Assembly (NCBI GenBank): GCA_023055505.1
Contig: JALIRH010000014.1
Span: forward strand, 13,046,501 to 13,110,500
Length of the DNA: 64,000 bases
Source: Callipepla californica brunnescens
Lineage: Eukaryota; Chordata; Aves; Galliformes; Odontophoridae
Reading direction: 5' to 3'
The position numbers and the translations under genes are program-made. Positions 27,646-42,600 of this stretch are shown piece after piece. Numbering within the stretch: position 1 is the stretch's first letter; every line of letters begins with the position of its first letter. The notes below the pieces were generated by a model. The model was not told the DNA's origin. It ran no database searches and worked only from the letters and a program-made list of their open reading frames with translations.

Positions 27646-30600
27646 ATTTTAGGGCATTTAAAATTCCCCATATCTAAACCACTATACATCCAATCTTGAT
27701 GGAGTCAGGATTATCCCAAAGAAGAGTCAGCTGTGTTTAAAATCAGTCCATGGCACCAAAGACAATTTCATCTGACGTGGCACCGTAGTCCCCACAACTT
27801 CAGAGTTGCAGACAAAGGTCCTTCTCCAAGGAGCCAGCCTGGTCTGTGTCCTCAGTTAATCTGAAGGAGAAGTTGGCCTTGGGGTGGCTTAGAACAAGAT
27901 GGAGATAAGTGGCTTAGAAGCACCAGTCCTGAAGAAAACCCACCCATTTTTTCCACGCTTTGTACATTGTTCCAAGTACAGAAATTGAAAGGATTTTGCC
28001 ACTCTTTCACTTAGGACCTGGTACATTTGCCATTTATGAAGACTTACCCCTAAGCATTTAATGATTTCACAGAACCTAAACACATTATACCACAACGGAA
28101 AGCGCAGCAATGACAGCAGAGCAGCAAGGCCCTAGGCTGCAACAAGTGATGACTTGCTTAAATGCAACAGCCATAGACACAGAAATAAAGGAAATAATCT
28201 GTTTACCTTCAGAAGGCCTCAAGTACACAGGGATCTCCAGCAAGAACCCCTTATCTCCACTGCCAACCCTTAAATGAGGTCTGGGAAGGGGTGGATCCTG
28301 GCTCCAGCCCTTCTGGTCACTCAGGAACATTGCATGCACCTGAGCTCCCCTGGGTTGGCCCTGCCTTCCTACCAGGTGCTCCATCACTGCTTCAAGCTGG
28401 GACTTAGCATTTCTGCCACAGCTGTGATTTTTGATTCACTATCAGCTGATCTAAGCTTTGTTCACTGCCTCAGAAGTACCAAGCAAACCACAAAATTAGA
28501 ACTTCCCTGTGCTCTCCCTTTGGATAGTGAAGAAATCAAAGGGTTCCTACAAAGGCTTAATTCCTTACTGATAAAGGGGAATGGCTTTTATACAAAATTC
28601 TTTTTGAAGAAAAAAATGCTGTATTTGTTATGATAAAAAAATTTAAAAATTGCATAACCATTGTGATTTAGCTAAACATATACTGACTCATAAAAGGTAA
28701 TAAGGTTGGCATTAATTTTCCAGAAGATGAACATTTTTTTCTCAGGAAAAAAAAATAATCTAAGAACTTCTTGATCCAAAGGGTACTTGTAAAGGATTCT
28801 GGAATTTAAGAGTCACATAACAGCAGTAAATTTCCAATACCTGGAGAGTGTCTAAAAGGGAAACTTGAAATCTGGCTGTATTTCCCATCGCTTGACCCCA
28901 GGCAGCACAGACACGGTCCTTCCTTCTGACAGCACAGCTCACACATTGCTATCAGCCTTGCCTGTTTCCAAGTTTGCTTTGGCCCAGTAATGGAGAACAT
29001 GTTCCTCCCATCACACAACATTGCTCCATCTCCCAGTATTTTACTTCATGGAGGAACCTTATCCTGAGTTCCACAGCTATCCAGGGCTGCTCTTTCGGCC
29101 TTTCCCAAGGCTGCCTTGTAGAGGCTGAAAGGACCCATAAACCTGGTGTGGAAAAGGCTTCAAAACCAGCACGATCAAGGTGATTTAATTGGAGAAGGGA
29201 AGGAGTTTTCCACATGGCAAGTCTCCTGCTTGCGAAAGAAGGCATGATCTCAATGCACCTGTGGCTGAAAAACAAAAGCACAGACCCCCCTCTTTCATCA
29301 CAGGAGATGAAATCTGAACCAAGCCAAAACACAGGCACACCCTGCAGCAGCACATTGCCACAGAGCAGTGTTTACCTCCAGGAAAAGAATTAATACTGGG
29401 ACGACACAAGAAGACTATTAGATATGCAGTGCTGAAATATTAATAGTGTTGATAGAGACAGTACATGAACCTACTCTTCTGCAAAGTCTGGCCAAATATA
29501 TTGAAGGCAAATATTGAAAAAGTAACTAGAAAATCCAGATTTTTAGCTGTTAGTTTGGATGCCTGTAGCCAATCACACAATTCGTCCTGTCCCACTTCTA
29601 GCTGGAGCAGCTACTACAAAAACAACCTGTTAGGGATTTTTTTTAGCACTGGGAAACTATGTTTTAAAAATACCACATAGTCTTATTTCCAACAATAAAG
29701 TAATAACTGCTGTGCTGAGAACTCAGGGGGTATGACTACTTTTGTCAGTGGAAGAGGTTTGACTTTGGGGCCTGCAGGATAAAATATGGTATAGCTGCTC
29801 CGAAATGGTGTCTCACAAAAGTAACAAAAGGGTTTAAATAGAGACCCTCAATCTAAACTGGTATAATGCAGTAGTTCTACACAGCTACCACCACTGGTAC
29901 TATTTTCTATTTACATCATCTTGCCTGTATTGCTTGCACTTGAAATCTAGCATGAACGGATCTCTGTAGAATACCCAAAAAATAAGATGTATTTGTCGCC
30001 CCATTCCCACTCTAAATTCCTCTTGAGAAGCAGAATATCAGCTATAGAATCACAGAAAGCAGAATGTCAAGTTTTATTCTGCAATCAATGAAATATACTT
30101 TGATCAATGCAATAGAGCCTTTGCCGCTGCATAGATAAACACTTCTCAGCATTTCATCAGCTGTAAATACAAAATTCCTTGGGCACATCTTTAAATTTAG
30201 TAACAACACAAGAAGGACAGGAGGATTAACATGATGGGGTGCACAGTCCATCAGGCTGTCAGTGATTCAAGCCATGATTCAAGTCATTAAAGACTGCATA
30301 AATCAGACAAGAAAGTAATAACATTGTTTTCTTTCATGCCCTAGACTGCGGGTAAACAAAAGGGATTCAGTTCCTTCTTCTAGCCAGCAGTGCCCAAATT
30401 CACATTTCTCAACCAAACCATTTTGCAACCAAATCATCCAGCTGCTAGTTCCTCAGGGCTAGTTTTCTCACCAAATCTGGTGCCCAGTCTGCCCAGAACA
30501 TATGGGTTTCCTACACAGGGCAGACATGAACCCTTCCTGACAGAGGGACAGATTGAACACAGGTAAAACATAGGTAAAAGGCATTTTTAAAGGGATTTCC

Positions 30601-33600
30601 CGTTGCACTGATGGTAGATTCTCAAATAAACATGTAATGACCAAAACCACATTTCTGTATCTTTTTCCCTTACAACGTCAGTGAGTTAAAAAGGGTTGCG
30701 TTGAAACTGGAATTCTGTAAATCTGCATCAGCCTATAAGAGTACACAGCTCTTTGGCCACAAGGATATGGCAGTGATGATCTATACAGCACATGATGCAA
30801 AAGCAGGTTTGAGATGTGTGTGGCGTTCATTGTACAGATGCTTCATGTGGCTCCAAACACCAGGAGTTATAAACAGGGTAGAAAATGAATCAGACGAATT
30901 CATGAAGGACAATACATTAAATGGAATCATTTGGATGCAAGTGGTAGCTCCATGCCTTAATTTCAGAACACTAGGAGCTGACAGGACAAACAAAAGCTCA
31001 CTGTGCATACAGTTTCACATACTTTTAAAATGGTTTGCTAACTCGTGCTATTATATCTGCAGCAAATACGACAGGCTGGAAAGTACCCTAGAATTAAAAT
31101 TCACTTCATCTGGAACGTGGAGTTTTTATACCACAATCCCACAGCACCAATGGGGTCTGTTCTGCCACTCACCCTTTCTCAGAGTGGGAGCACACCAAGT
31201 GCTGTGGGCAGTTCTAAGTCTCAATAAGCAACACGGAGTGCTCAGATGTAATCTGAAGATACAAAGAGGATCTGCAGCTGCAGCTGTTTGAATGCAGGCC
31301 ACCTACATCCCTCATTTTTTCCTGTGACAGCAAGGTAAATGGAGATCCTCCCTCCCTCACTCCAGGAAATATAAAGCAGGAGATTACAGTTATTACAACC
31401 ACCTCTTGTTTGAAACAAAGTTCAAAGGCTTGTCTTCTTTAATCAATCTTCCAGCAGACTAGCGGGGCTGTAAATCTCACTTTCACAGAACCAAAGCACC
31501 AGGGCTAAATCAGAGTTTTTCCCTCTGTTTCCCTTTTCAAAGCAAAGCACAATGCAAAGGAGCTCAGATGAAAAAGTTAACTGAACTGATGATATAAGCC
31601 ACAACACTTTCTCCAAGGAAAGCAAAAGGCAAGAGGTAATAAAGCATCTTGGCTCCAATACCATATGCTGGCAAGGCATTTTCAGGAGCACATATAATGA
31701 ATATTCAGCAATCTCTGGGTATTGTGGTATAGCAAAGTGCCTCTGTCAGGGGAGTAATTTCTGTGGCTGAGGTGAGAAAATAATAGATCTCCACTTGGCA
31801 GAGATAACCACAGACATGTTAACTCGGAGCACACAGACCTCACTGGGCAATGTCCGGCTGGAGATTATTAATGAGTCCATTAATGAGTGTTTCCACTGTG
31901 ATGAAGTGAGGAAGGAGCTTTTACCATATGTGTACCCAGTAAACCTTGGAATTAAAGGTTCCAGAAAAAAATATGGAAGAACAACAACATTCAAAAACAG
32001 GAATAAAGGCAGAGACTTGTCTAAATGCCCTGTACTATTTAACAGCACCCACGAATGTGCAGAAATGCTTTTTTGTTCACAGGCAGCAGAGATCTCACAA
32101 ACGCACATGCAGGAAGAGTTTCATGCTAGGATTGCTTCTGAAACCATCAAAATGCTTAATTCGTTTCTCCATCTTCGTAATAGCTCAGACATCATTCAGT
32201 CTGGTTTTTTTTTTCCAGTCTAGACTCACTAATGATAGCATGGGTTTTATACGGCCCCTCAAACGCCAAGAATAATGGAGAGCAGAAAACCAGGTCAAAG
32301 GGAAGAGTGTGCAAACCATCTGGGGGTCTGTGTCTCGTTTCAGGGCTTACTGTAATGATTTTGTACATCAACAAACAAACAAAAAAAAAAATAGGACTTA
32401 CCCCTACAAAACTGAGTAACTCAATTCATTTTTTAGGCTGTCATGATTTGATACTACACATGCATTTTGTTTTTACTTTGACTAGGTACACGTGTCCCGC
32501 TCAACAAAAAGCGCTTATCTGTAGCTGTAGAATCCACACGAGTACAAGGGAATGACTCACATGAACAAAGATTGAAGAGAATCTGTGTTTATCAGTCCCC
32601 AATTTGCTGCTGTAGGAGCTTGATTAGAAAATAATAGCAGTCTCACAGTATCTGTCAGAAGATTCTAATTCAGGGTCCTATCTCTGGAAGCCAAAGCAGG
32701 CAAGATACATCAGAACTCAAACACATTCTTTCCCTCGACAACATCACTATAAATTTCCTACCGTTATCCTTTCCTCTGTCCTTTGCAATTCCTCTGCATG
32801 GCAGCCATGTCAGCACTGTGAGCCCCCAGGTCACTGAACACCTTCTCATTTCTTCCTTAAGCTGCAAAACCCGCACTTTCCAGCAGCCCTGAAGCTACCA
32901 TTCATGTCCTCTGGATGCTTAGCCCAGCAGATACATGATCAAAACCTGCAGCTATCTGACAGACATTCAGCTCTGCAGAAGGCCAGCAACCCATTTCTTT
33001 CATCCTAGATTGTGCAACCTTCTCTTAACCTGAGGACTTGAGACTTGTTTGTATTTCGTTGTGTTGTATTATTTTTTCATTCTTTTTTTCCTTTTGTATA
33101 AATCTGCTCTTAGCCCCACTTCTCCCTGAAGGAAACTTGAGAAAGCCCTGAGTCATGCTCTGCTTTCCTAGAGAAGATGCTTTCTTCACTGCTCTCCTGT
33201 TAATTCTCAAGTGTTGCACAGGAACTAGAATGATAAAATCCATCCTTCTATCAGCACTGGCACACTCCAGGGATTGGAATATTTGCAGAGTTAAAGATAC
33301 CTATTTATCAGTAAGAAACTCATCTACCTTCATCCTCAGTGGATTTCAGAACACCTCTGGAAATGGCTCAGAGCTGCAGAGAGACATGACTTCAGAGAAC
33401 AGGTTGATTAACCAGAAGAGGTAAATCAAGGATGGGGAGAAATGACAAGGGGAAGATGGAGGCAGACACAGAATGCTCTTGGGACCATGCAGGGAAATGT
33501 CAGAGTTGGTGCTCCAGACAGCCCTGCAGTTAGTGCCTTGCAAAGTGCCAGGTGAGATCCACAACAGCAGTTCTATGAACCTGAGTCTGTGAATCCACTC

Positions 33601-36600
33601 TGCCCAGCCAGCCACCCTGTGCACAGACACAGCTCCCAAGGTAAGGATGCACCAACCACCATGCAGACTAGATCCCACGAACCCTTCTTGTAAATGTCTG
33701 AAATGTAGAGACAGACATATTTCCTTGCTTGTAATATTCTAAGCTACAAAACAGCCTCTAAAAGAAAAGGTCTCAATTTCAGCTCAAGCTGCTAGACCAA
33801 CACCAGTGTTAACCATCTGAAGCCAACGAAGGGACAGCATCAAGCTTGACCTGGTACCCAGCAAACTGACAGCACTCTGGTATACCAATTCCTGCTTTGT
33901 CATTGCTACCATTTCCCATACAAGCCACATGAACCCAAGAGAACTTGGACAATGTCTTCAGAGTTTCATTGCACAGCTGTATCTCCCACAGGGCTTGTGC
34001 TCTGGCAGCCAATGAGTCTGTGCCATGGTCCCATTGCCTGCCAGAGGGGAGAAGCATTCAGGCACCAAAACGCCCAAGCTGGCATGCAGCAGTCCTGTTA
34101 AGGCAGCATCAGACCAGTGCCGAGCTGCTGCAAAACATCTGACAGCTATGAAGATGTAGGCAAGTTAATTTAAAGCTGTCCATGCTGCAGCACAGATGTA
34201 CCCAGGGAAACAGCATCATGGGGAAATGTACACAGCACTGACACTATCTGCTAGGACAGTGAAGGGTGAAGTAGCTGTCCCCTTTCTGTGCAGGTCTGAG
34301 ACTCAAAAGAAGAATTCACACATTCAGCAAATAATTGAAAGAAGGATAGCAACACACAGGAATACACATCTTCTTTGGTGTTTCAGTTTCATGAGGTGGA
34401 TTCTGCACTCTGAAGCCCTACAAGAACATTATCCAACAGAGTAAGAGAATGGAATGGGAGATCTCTCAATTCATTTGCTAAGACTCTTGCTTGTGAAATC
34501 GAATGCTGTAAATCCATCAGAAGAACAAAATATGGCACAGACAGTGTTCCAAATCCTCTAGAAAGGTACCTGGTTGCTCAGGTGCCACAGACACACTCCC
34601 AAGGAAACATACCTTCAAACATGGGAGTTTGGCAAAATTCAGCCAACTTCATTAGGAAAAGCAATAAGGTTTATGAGCTCTGCTAGGGTCTTAGCTAAAC
34701 ACCAGCACCTCTGTTGATGTTGACACCTGTCACTGTGAGGTTTCTTTTTCTGTATGAGGAGCATCTCTCACACAGAGCAAAGGTATTCTTCAGATACCAG
34801 GCTGGTTGGAGAGGTCTGACCTTTTACTCCCAAAGAAGTGAGCTAGCAAACAGTACATCTTCTATACCACAAACATATTCCCCAGCCATGAAAAAACAGT
34901 GCAAACAAGACAACCTCTGCCAAGTTCTGCCGTGGCTGTAATAGTACCAGATGCTCCGTTACCCGCAGGGTGTGGACTCCTCTGGAGCTCCTCTGGAAGA
35001 TGTGGGTTATGCAGGGGCTGTGTCAGACGCTGCTGTGAGATGCTGCAGAAGGCATTCAGCTGTGACAGCGATGGGAGCTGCACAAGCAGAAGACAGAGCT
35101 AATTAAGTAGCCTTATGGATATTTATGTTATCCATTAAGGCCCACGAGGCTCTTAGCGAGGGTGTCACATCAGGTCACCGTGCCAGGGAGAGCAGCATGA
35201 GGACTTTGCTCTTTCTTAGACATCTAACATGAGTGACTGAATGAGTGCATACGGGTGTCTGGCATTTCATGGGAAACTGAGCTTTAATGAGTTGGGAGAG
35301 AACTTGGTTCATCTTGCTGTACAGAGACATTCCTTCCCCTCCATGCAGATCAATGTGACATCTGGACAGAAATTATCCCTTTCCATTCCGACTGCTCCAT
35401 CAGAGCAAGTTGCTACCACGCAGGCTCTATGCAGCTGAGGCAGCAGCTGGCTCCTGGTTAGGGGGCCCTAGAAGAGAAGGAAATGCAAGAACAAAATTTC
35501 TAGCTACCATGCAGAGCATCCAGAGACAGACTCTGGCCAAGCCCCATTTTCCAGCCTGCTATCTGCAATGTTGCTGAGTCTGTGATATATAGAAATACCT
35601 AAGCAGCCCAACACTCAGAACAGTGGAAATGAGCAGAGGTGTAAGATTCATAATACTAAGCAACACAAAGAGGGAAACTGCAAAGCTTTCAGATCACGGT
35701 ACCATTAGCCTGAGGCTACACAGAGAAGCACATGTGGTCCCAGTGACAAAAAAGGGGCAGATAAGGGTCACAGTAGGTTGTCCTGACTCCCCACGCAAGC
35801 CTTCACTGCAGGGGTCAGAGAGATAGGTTTTGTTCCTCGCTGAACACGCAAGGCTGGTCAGCAATTTTCATAGAACAGTGTGAGTGAAATGAGCAAGGTG
35901 AAGAGTGCAACAGCATACTGGGGTAGGAGGAAAGGAATGGTTCTAGTTTAGGTTTTTATTACCTCATTTGCTTTAAATACATTTTAAGCAGCCTCTGCTA
36001 AACTCAGGAAGACTTAAGCTAAATTTAGCCCATTTAACAGCGGATCAATAACTTAAATGTTTTAAAAGTCACTTTTGAAGCCAGCTGTGAGCCTCCACAG
36101 AGAGGATTGTACTTTTTCAATGAAAGCAATTTAAACACGCACCGTGGTTCAGAAGTTTGGGCCACATCCTGGCACAGGTAAGTCTTAAACACCTCTGATG
36201 TTTCCCCTCCTGTCAGGGCGTTTTCAATTCCCCAGCCCCTACAAACACACTGCTCAGTCTCCAAGCAGGCCACCTGCAGCTCAAACACACAGCTCCTGCC
36301 ACTTGAAAGAATTGCACCAAAAAGCCTTTTGCAAAGAAAACCCTCCAGGCGGCTGTGTTTGAAGAAGCAAAGACAAAAGCTTCTGCAACTAGTGAAGGCT
36401 TCACAAGCTCTCCTGGGCACACGACTAAACACAGTTGTCCCTGGGGAACCCATTTCTTCTTCCTTCCCTACCAATTTCTACAAAGGACAGCCGTGTTGGC
36501 AGCCCAGACAGGACTCCTCTGCGAGGCAAACAGCCCAAACACACTCCCTGCTACAGGAACTCTGCTCCTATCCTTGCTGTGCTGCACTAGGACAGTGCCC

Positions 36601-39600
36601 AGAGAGCACCAAGCATTGGGTTCTGTCCAGCAGAGAAAAGCAACGTGCTACCCAAGTGCACCCACTGCTGAGGCTCCCCAGCACTTCCACATTAGGCTTT
36701 TTCTTTTTCAGTGCAGATGTCTGTCTAACTCTGCCCACTGCCAGCTACAAGGGGTTCCTAGAGCTAATGTTGCTGCCAGACCCATATGACTCCATGCAGA
36801 TTGGACCTCACTAGTGTGGGCACAGGCACAAAATGAGGGTCAGTGTACAAATGCAGGCATCCTTACTCTAAACTTTCTCCCTCCTCTCCCCAGCATCCCA
36901 GCTTTTCTGATCTCCAGAGAGCAAGCAAGGATAGCCCAGGCTCTGCAGGTGAGGCGACAGCGTTGTCATGTTATTCCCTCTTGGTGCAAATGTCACTTCT
37001 CCACCTGAATAATTAGGCTGTGAATAGACCACATTTTCCTCTCTCAACCCTTACCTATACCACTCCATTCTGTTTGGGCCCTAATTACAGAAGGTAATAA
37101 ATCCAGCTAGATAGTGCTTTTCTGAAGAGCAATTGGGTTTTACTTTTCCCAGCACTAATGAGTTCATTAATAGAGGGATTTTCCCTCTCCCTCCCTTCTC
37201 TTAATCTGTGTTTCCTTAAATAGCATCAAACATGGGTAGCTCTCCCTTTCCGCAGCAGGTGATGTCTCTCCCCAACCCATCTCCTGCACTCCCCTGACAG
37301 CAAGAGGAGCAGAGCACTGCACCTCCTGACCTTTTCCTTCTGTCAAAAGAGACTGAAAGCAAGCATGATTAATATCTCTGTTAACTAGCACCAGGAGGAT
37401 CAGTCAGCAGCTCACCAACGTGGAAGACAAACACTGGGCTAGTGCAGCCTGCCAGGTCGGACCCAGCACAGGTCTGGGAAGGCAGCTGAGTGCTGGAAGA
37501 GCAGTTTAGCTGTTAGATCGAATGGGAGAAAGATAGCTCACAGTTTTTGTCAAAACTTAGCTTTTTCACTCAAATCAAAGCAAGAAAAAATACAATAAGA
37601 AAGATTTCCTAACAACAAGGCCTTCATCGGTAGGCCTTTGTGAAAATTTCGCCCCTGATTTTTATCCCCAGGAAATTAAATCAGAATTTCTAATGACAGA
37701 TTTTACAGTTGACAGTTTATTATTAAACCAACTCTAAGAGGAATCCCCTGAGGTACCGACAGGAAATCACTGCATAGGCAGCTTCATCTGCATTGTCTCT
37801 GCAAAGCACAATGCAGACCCTGGAATTCCAGGTTCCATTTTCCCCATGAAATGAAGCATTCGGTATCTTTCAACTTCTAGTTTCAAGATTCTTTTCCAGA
37901 AACAATTCCATTAATTCAACCCAAATTCAGCATCAGTTGCCCTCACTCACACTACTCTGAGGGCATTTTCATGCCTGCTCTGGACCTGAAGATGTGCCCA
38001 CTGACCTGAGGAACAAACATTGCATCCCTAGGTATTTCTCTTCTTGGAAATATTTTACATTATAAATCTAAACTGAATTAGGAAGTCTGAGACAAGGAGT
38101 GAAGGTCATGGTGGTGATGTTTGGGGTACATAGAGATGCTGATGATTCTGGAGATTTCAGTTTTGCCTTCGTGCTCCTACTTTCCCCTAAGTCCCTTATT
38201 TGACAAAACTATTTTCTCGTATCTCTCTGCAGCCCATTTATTATCTTCTCTATTAATAAACCTTCATTCCCTGATGAATGAATGCAATTTATCATTAAAT
38301 TAGAAGATGAAATGGGTCTATTTTTTTTTAACAAGGAGATTAACTACTATCAACAGGATATATCTCCATTATAAAATTCCATCTTCCTCACCAAATGCAT
38401 TGTTTAAAGCAGCCCTAAGACAAGGTGAGGCAGGAGGGACAACCAGAGCGGTGACATGCTGCTATGTAAACAGGTAGATCAATCTAAAAGTGACAGTGAA
38501 AGAAAACATGTGGCATTACAGCCATGATTCAGTTTGGATCTTTCTAATGGAATAATTGAAAGAAAAAAAAATAATAAATTTGAGTTTCCAGGAACTGACA
38601 TGACAAAACACAATTTAGATAATAAAAGCCATCTCTCCATGCATACACCAACATTTAATCACACAACAAAAAGTCAGTCAGGAAGAGCAATCAAACTGAA
38701 CATGAAGCAGCTTTGTACTGGAAAATGAGGCAAATGAGGCCAGCCTCCTGTATCATTCGTGTGTTGCACAGGTCCTGGGTGATGTCCTTCAAGAGAGCAG
38801 TGGAAGTTAACACAAGCATGAGCACACAGCATATTTTCAGCACCGCTGTGGCCAAGCAAACACATTTTTTTCAAGCTTCATTCCCTGGCTGCTATCTCTT
38901 AGTGGAAGTAAAATTACATTCATTGCAATCCTAGGATCTGATCTACTACAGGAGGGCAGTGGGAAAACCTCAGTGTGTCCTGGGAGCTGTTTATGCCTCC
39001 AGAATTGCCGATGCACAAGTCATGCCATATCGCTGCAAGGGCTGTGCTGGCCTACTTGCCTTTCCTCCTGCATTCAACCATCTTTGCTGCAGAATTCAGC
39101 CTTGGTAGAGCATTAGAGAAGTCAGCCACCACTGGGTTCCACAAAAAAAGTAGAAATAAAAATTCCAGTATCATTCCATACCAGCCACCAGAGCCAATCT
39201 CCACACACCTAGTTACTCAGTTTCTATCTCCAGAGCTTAAGAAGTGATTTTCTTTCATTCCTGGATACTAAGGAGATGAGCCACCTTCTGTCCCCACAGC
39301 TCTGAAGCACAGAGATTAGAAAGAATTGGATTTATACCCCCCGTCATTTGTTGCCTGTGATGAGCTTTCTTTTATATGGAACACAAGTAAAAACAGGGCA
39401 AGACCAACCCTACTAAGCATACTCCCTACATACAAGTGTACTCTTCTGCTCCAGATGCAATCTTTTCTGGGGAAGCACTCTCTTGGCTGGCCTATTCACA
39501 GGCCTGCAATGAAAGAATCTATTAATTCAGAGTAAGGACTCATTCTCTAAAGAGCTGCTGATAAAATGGAACTGATAAAATGGAGGTAATTTAAAGGTCA

Positions 39601-42600
39601 GATGAAATCCAGCTCATGTTCATCCTGCTTTATAATGGAACATCACCAAGATGCTTCATCTGCTAACGGGCATTTATATGTATTTTTAATTTTTAAGAAA
39701 AATTGTTTATCTGTAACAGAGACACCAAACGCCTGATAGGAAACCTTCCCACATTAATCTACCCAACAGCTGGCATCCTGCTGCCTGCCTGGGTGTTCTT
39801 TTCTGGAAATTAAATCTCCTATCATCTTTTTATCACACTTTGGAGGAAAGAATAGGGAGCCAAATGTAGCATTCACAAAAGCAGCAGAAGGAAGGGCTGA
39901 AACTGATAGGGGTGCATTAATTCAAGCATGCAAGTGATGACTATGAGTCAAGTTACTGCTATACAGTCACATTCCTCCCGTAGTGCCCCTTTGTTTGCCA
40001 TGGGACCCACAAGCCACACAGATTGAATCTTGACCTTGAAGTCCAATGCCTGTTCTCTTTACACCTTTCCTTTTCTCATCTAAAGCTCAGGTGGGTTCCT
40101 GATCAGGTTCCTGCCTGAGGCCATAGAAACTGGATGTCACCCATCAACCACAAACTCTCCCAGGACCACCCAAGAGATTCAACTCCTTTGGCTGCTCCAT
40201 TTCCTTCTGCAACAACAGACTGTTGCAATTAGATCTCTCTTTCCCTCCAGCCTATCCTCTGCCTCCATCCTTCATGTGTTCCTACCTAAATCCCTATAAT
40301 TAATATTAAATGTTACAGTTCTGTCCTATTAACATAAACTGCCCTTTCCAGAGGCAGATTAAAGGGTTGTCATCAGGGATTTCTCCTCTCCTTAACAATT
40401 TGGCTTCTGTGATCATTGCTGACTGTCTCTTACTAGCTCCTAGGGAAAAGGAGTGGGAGGGAAAAAGAAGACAAACACTTATTAGCAACTCCTTTCAAGA
40501 GCTGGAGATTATGAATTAAACTGGTGATTAACTTCCATCTTACTATCATGGCAGGTTCCCCTTTTCTTCCTCCTTCTGCTCTTCCTATTGGAATAACAAT
40601 TGGGAATTACACAAATCACATGCACATTTTCACCTAACTAATTTACTGGGCAGCATAATTCAACACTCCTTCTTTCTTTTCCTCTCTCTCTCTCCATTTC
40701 TTTCTTTTTTGTTGTGGGTAAGAAATAAATGCACGTAAAATACTTGCATCCTCACGGGGCATGGAAGTGTAGAGGTGCACAAGCATTCCTCTTCGTGATC
40801 CCTCCAATTTGGTTCTTGGGTAGAAAAGAAACAGATACTGGCTCTGAGGCTTGTCTAGTTCCCTTTCCAGCCAGGTCCTTTCTGATATTTTAGCTTGAAT
40901 TTTAAAGAGGCATTTAGGGACAGACCTGACTCATCAGAGAGCGTCACCTTCATTCAGCATCACAAGGGCTGGCAGAAAGTACCCGTACTTCCAGCACCAA
41001 CCCACACCCTACTAGAACCCATACATCAGCACTGACAAACTCTTCCAAGTTCCCCCTGGGGCTCCTTCCTACCAGCGGTTTCCAGAGATACTGCAAGTCC
41101 AAAAGAGCAAGTATTAGTGCACAATATGAATTTGGGAATTTGTCACCAAAGTCTTTGGCCACCTGCAAATTCTGTGACCTGTGAAATATACCCCCCAGCC
41201 ACATCATGTATGGTTTCCTGGAATCAGTGGGAGACAGATGAGCTTTTCCTTCCTAAAAACACCAACCCCAGGGGAGATCGACCAGCCAGTGTCATTGAGG
41301 GCTTTCTATAGAAAGCGAAACAATCATGAATCTTTCGAGCCAAATGAAGAGGAGCATGCACATTATCTGGTTTATTAGAAGACCATAAATAAATTACTAT
41401 TTCTAGGGCTGTTGTGATAAATGGATAACTGAATTTTGACACTCGCAGAATCACCAAGAAAATCTGCCCAATGAGAATTCACTATGACAGCTCATCATAC
41501 TAATTGCAAATCAATACTACCATAAGATTTAACATCTATAAAGTAAGATGCTTGTTTAAAGTGAATAAGCTATTTATAACCAAGATACATTTTTTAGTGT
41601 ATAAATACATAATCTGAGTTAAATTCAGACCTACCTGTACACACATGGCATTTATTTAAAATGTTTCAAGATGTGGCAGCTCTTTCAAAGAGGACTTAAT
41701 TAGTCCCTTGAGCTTTCCCTTCTTCTGCGAGGGAAGGAAAGTGCAGCTGTATTGATTTCTAATATACATTTCTGCCACGTGAGCCATTTTATTGAGCCAA
41801 CAAACCGTTTAACGGACAAGGCCCCAGAGGTCTCTGATTTTCACAGAAGCATAGACACACCCTCTGTAGAAAGCTGATGTAATGTTGACTGGAATTTACA
41901 AGACAATACATCATGTTAATCGGCGCCAGGGCAGAGACCGAACTTCAGAGTGCCTGAAGTTCATTGGCACACCCTGTGTCATTCCTTTGTTACTTTGACC
42001 ACCTTCTGCTATAAGTTCTAACATTTTCTAAACTAGTCTTCTCTTAAACTTTCCACCAAAATAGTACAGACTTTTAGAAGAAAATATGTTACTGTTTTGA
42101 CTCATATTTCCCACACAGAAAGCCCGTGCAAGTGTTTCTTCATAAACAAATCTGCCAGCTCTCAAATACCAAGAGAAGTGCATTTGAGTAGGTCGTCTCT
42201 ATGGAAGAAAGCTCTCTTAAAAATTGAATCCAGAACCTAACTTCTCTTTGACAGAATTCTTCCACTTCCAATAATTTGAACGCAAAGAGTGAGACATCAG
42301 AAATATCTCTAACGTTTTTTGTCCTCTTAGAAGTCAGGTATTAGTCACCAATGATCTGTTTCTCCCTTACAGCTTACAAGATTGCTTTGAACCAACACTA
42401 ATTCCTGCTTTATTCTTGTCACCACAGCCCAGGAAGGTTTAAGCAAAAGCAAATAAAAATAAAATAAAATTCTTCACTAGGTGAAGGTGTTGATTATCCT
42501 ACGGATATATTATCTTGGAAGAGAGGGGCAGATTTTCTTGCCAGTTACGAAAAACCTCTCCTAAACCATGATGTATTACATGGAAAGATAAAAAGTTCTA

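Noticed and set aside
30043..30058. TATAGAATCACAGAA resembling a CR1 end
   Set aside because: Flanking sequence does not continue as CR1 on either side, so a chance match.
38838..38855. TTCAGCACC RE1 left half-site
   Set aside because: The right half (GGACAG) is absent at any usual spacing.
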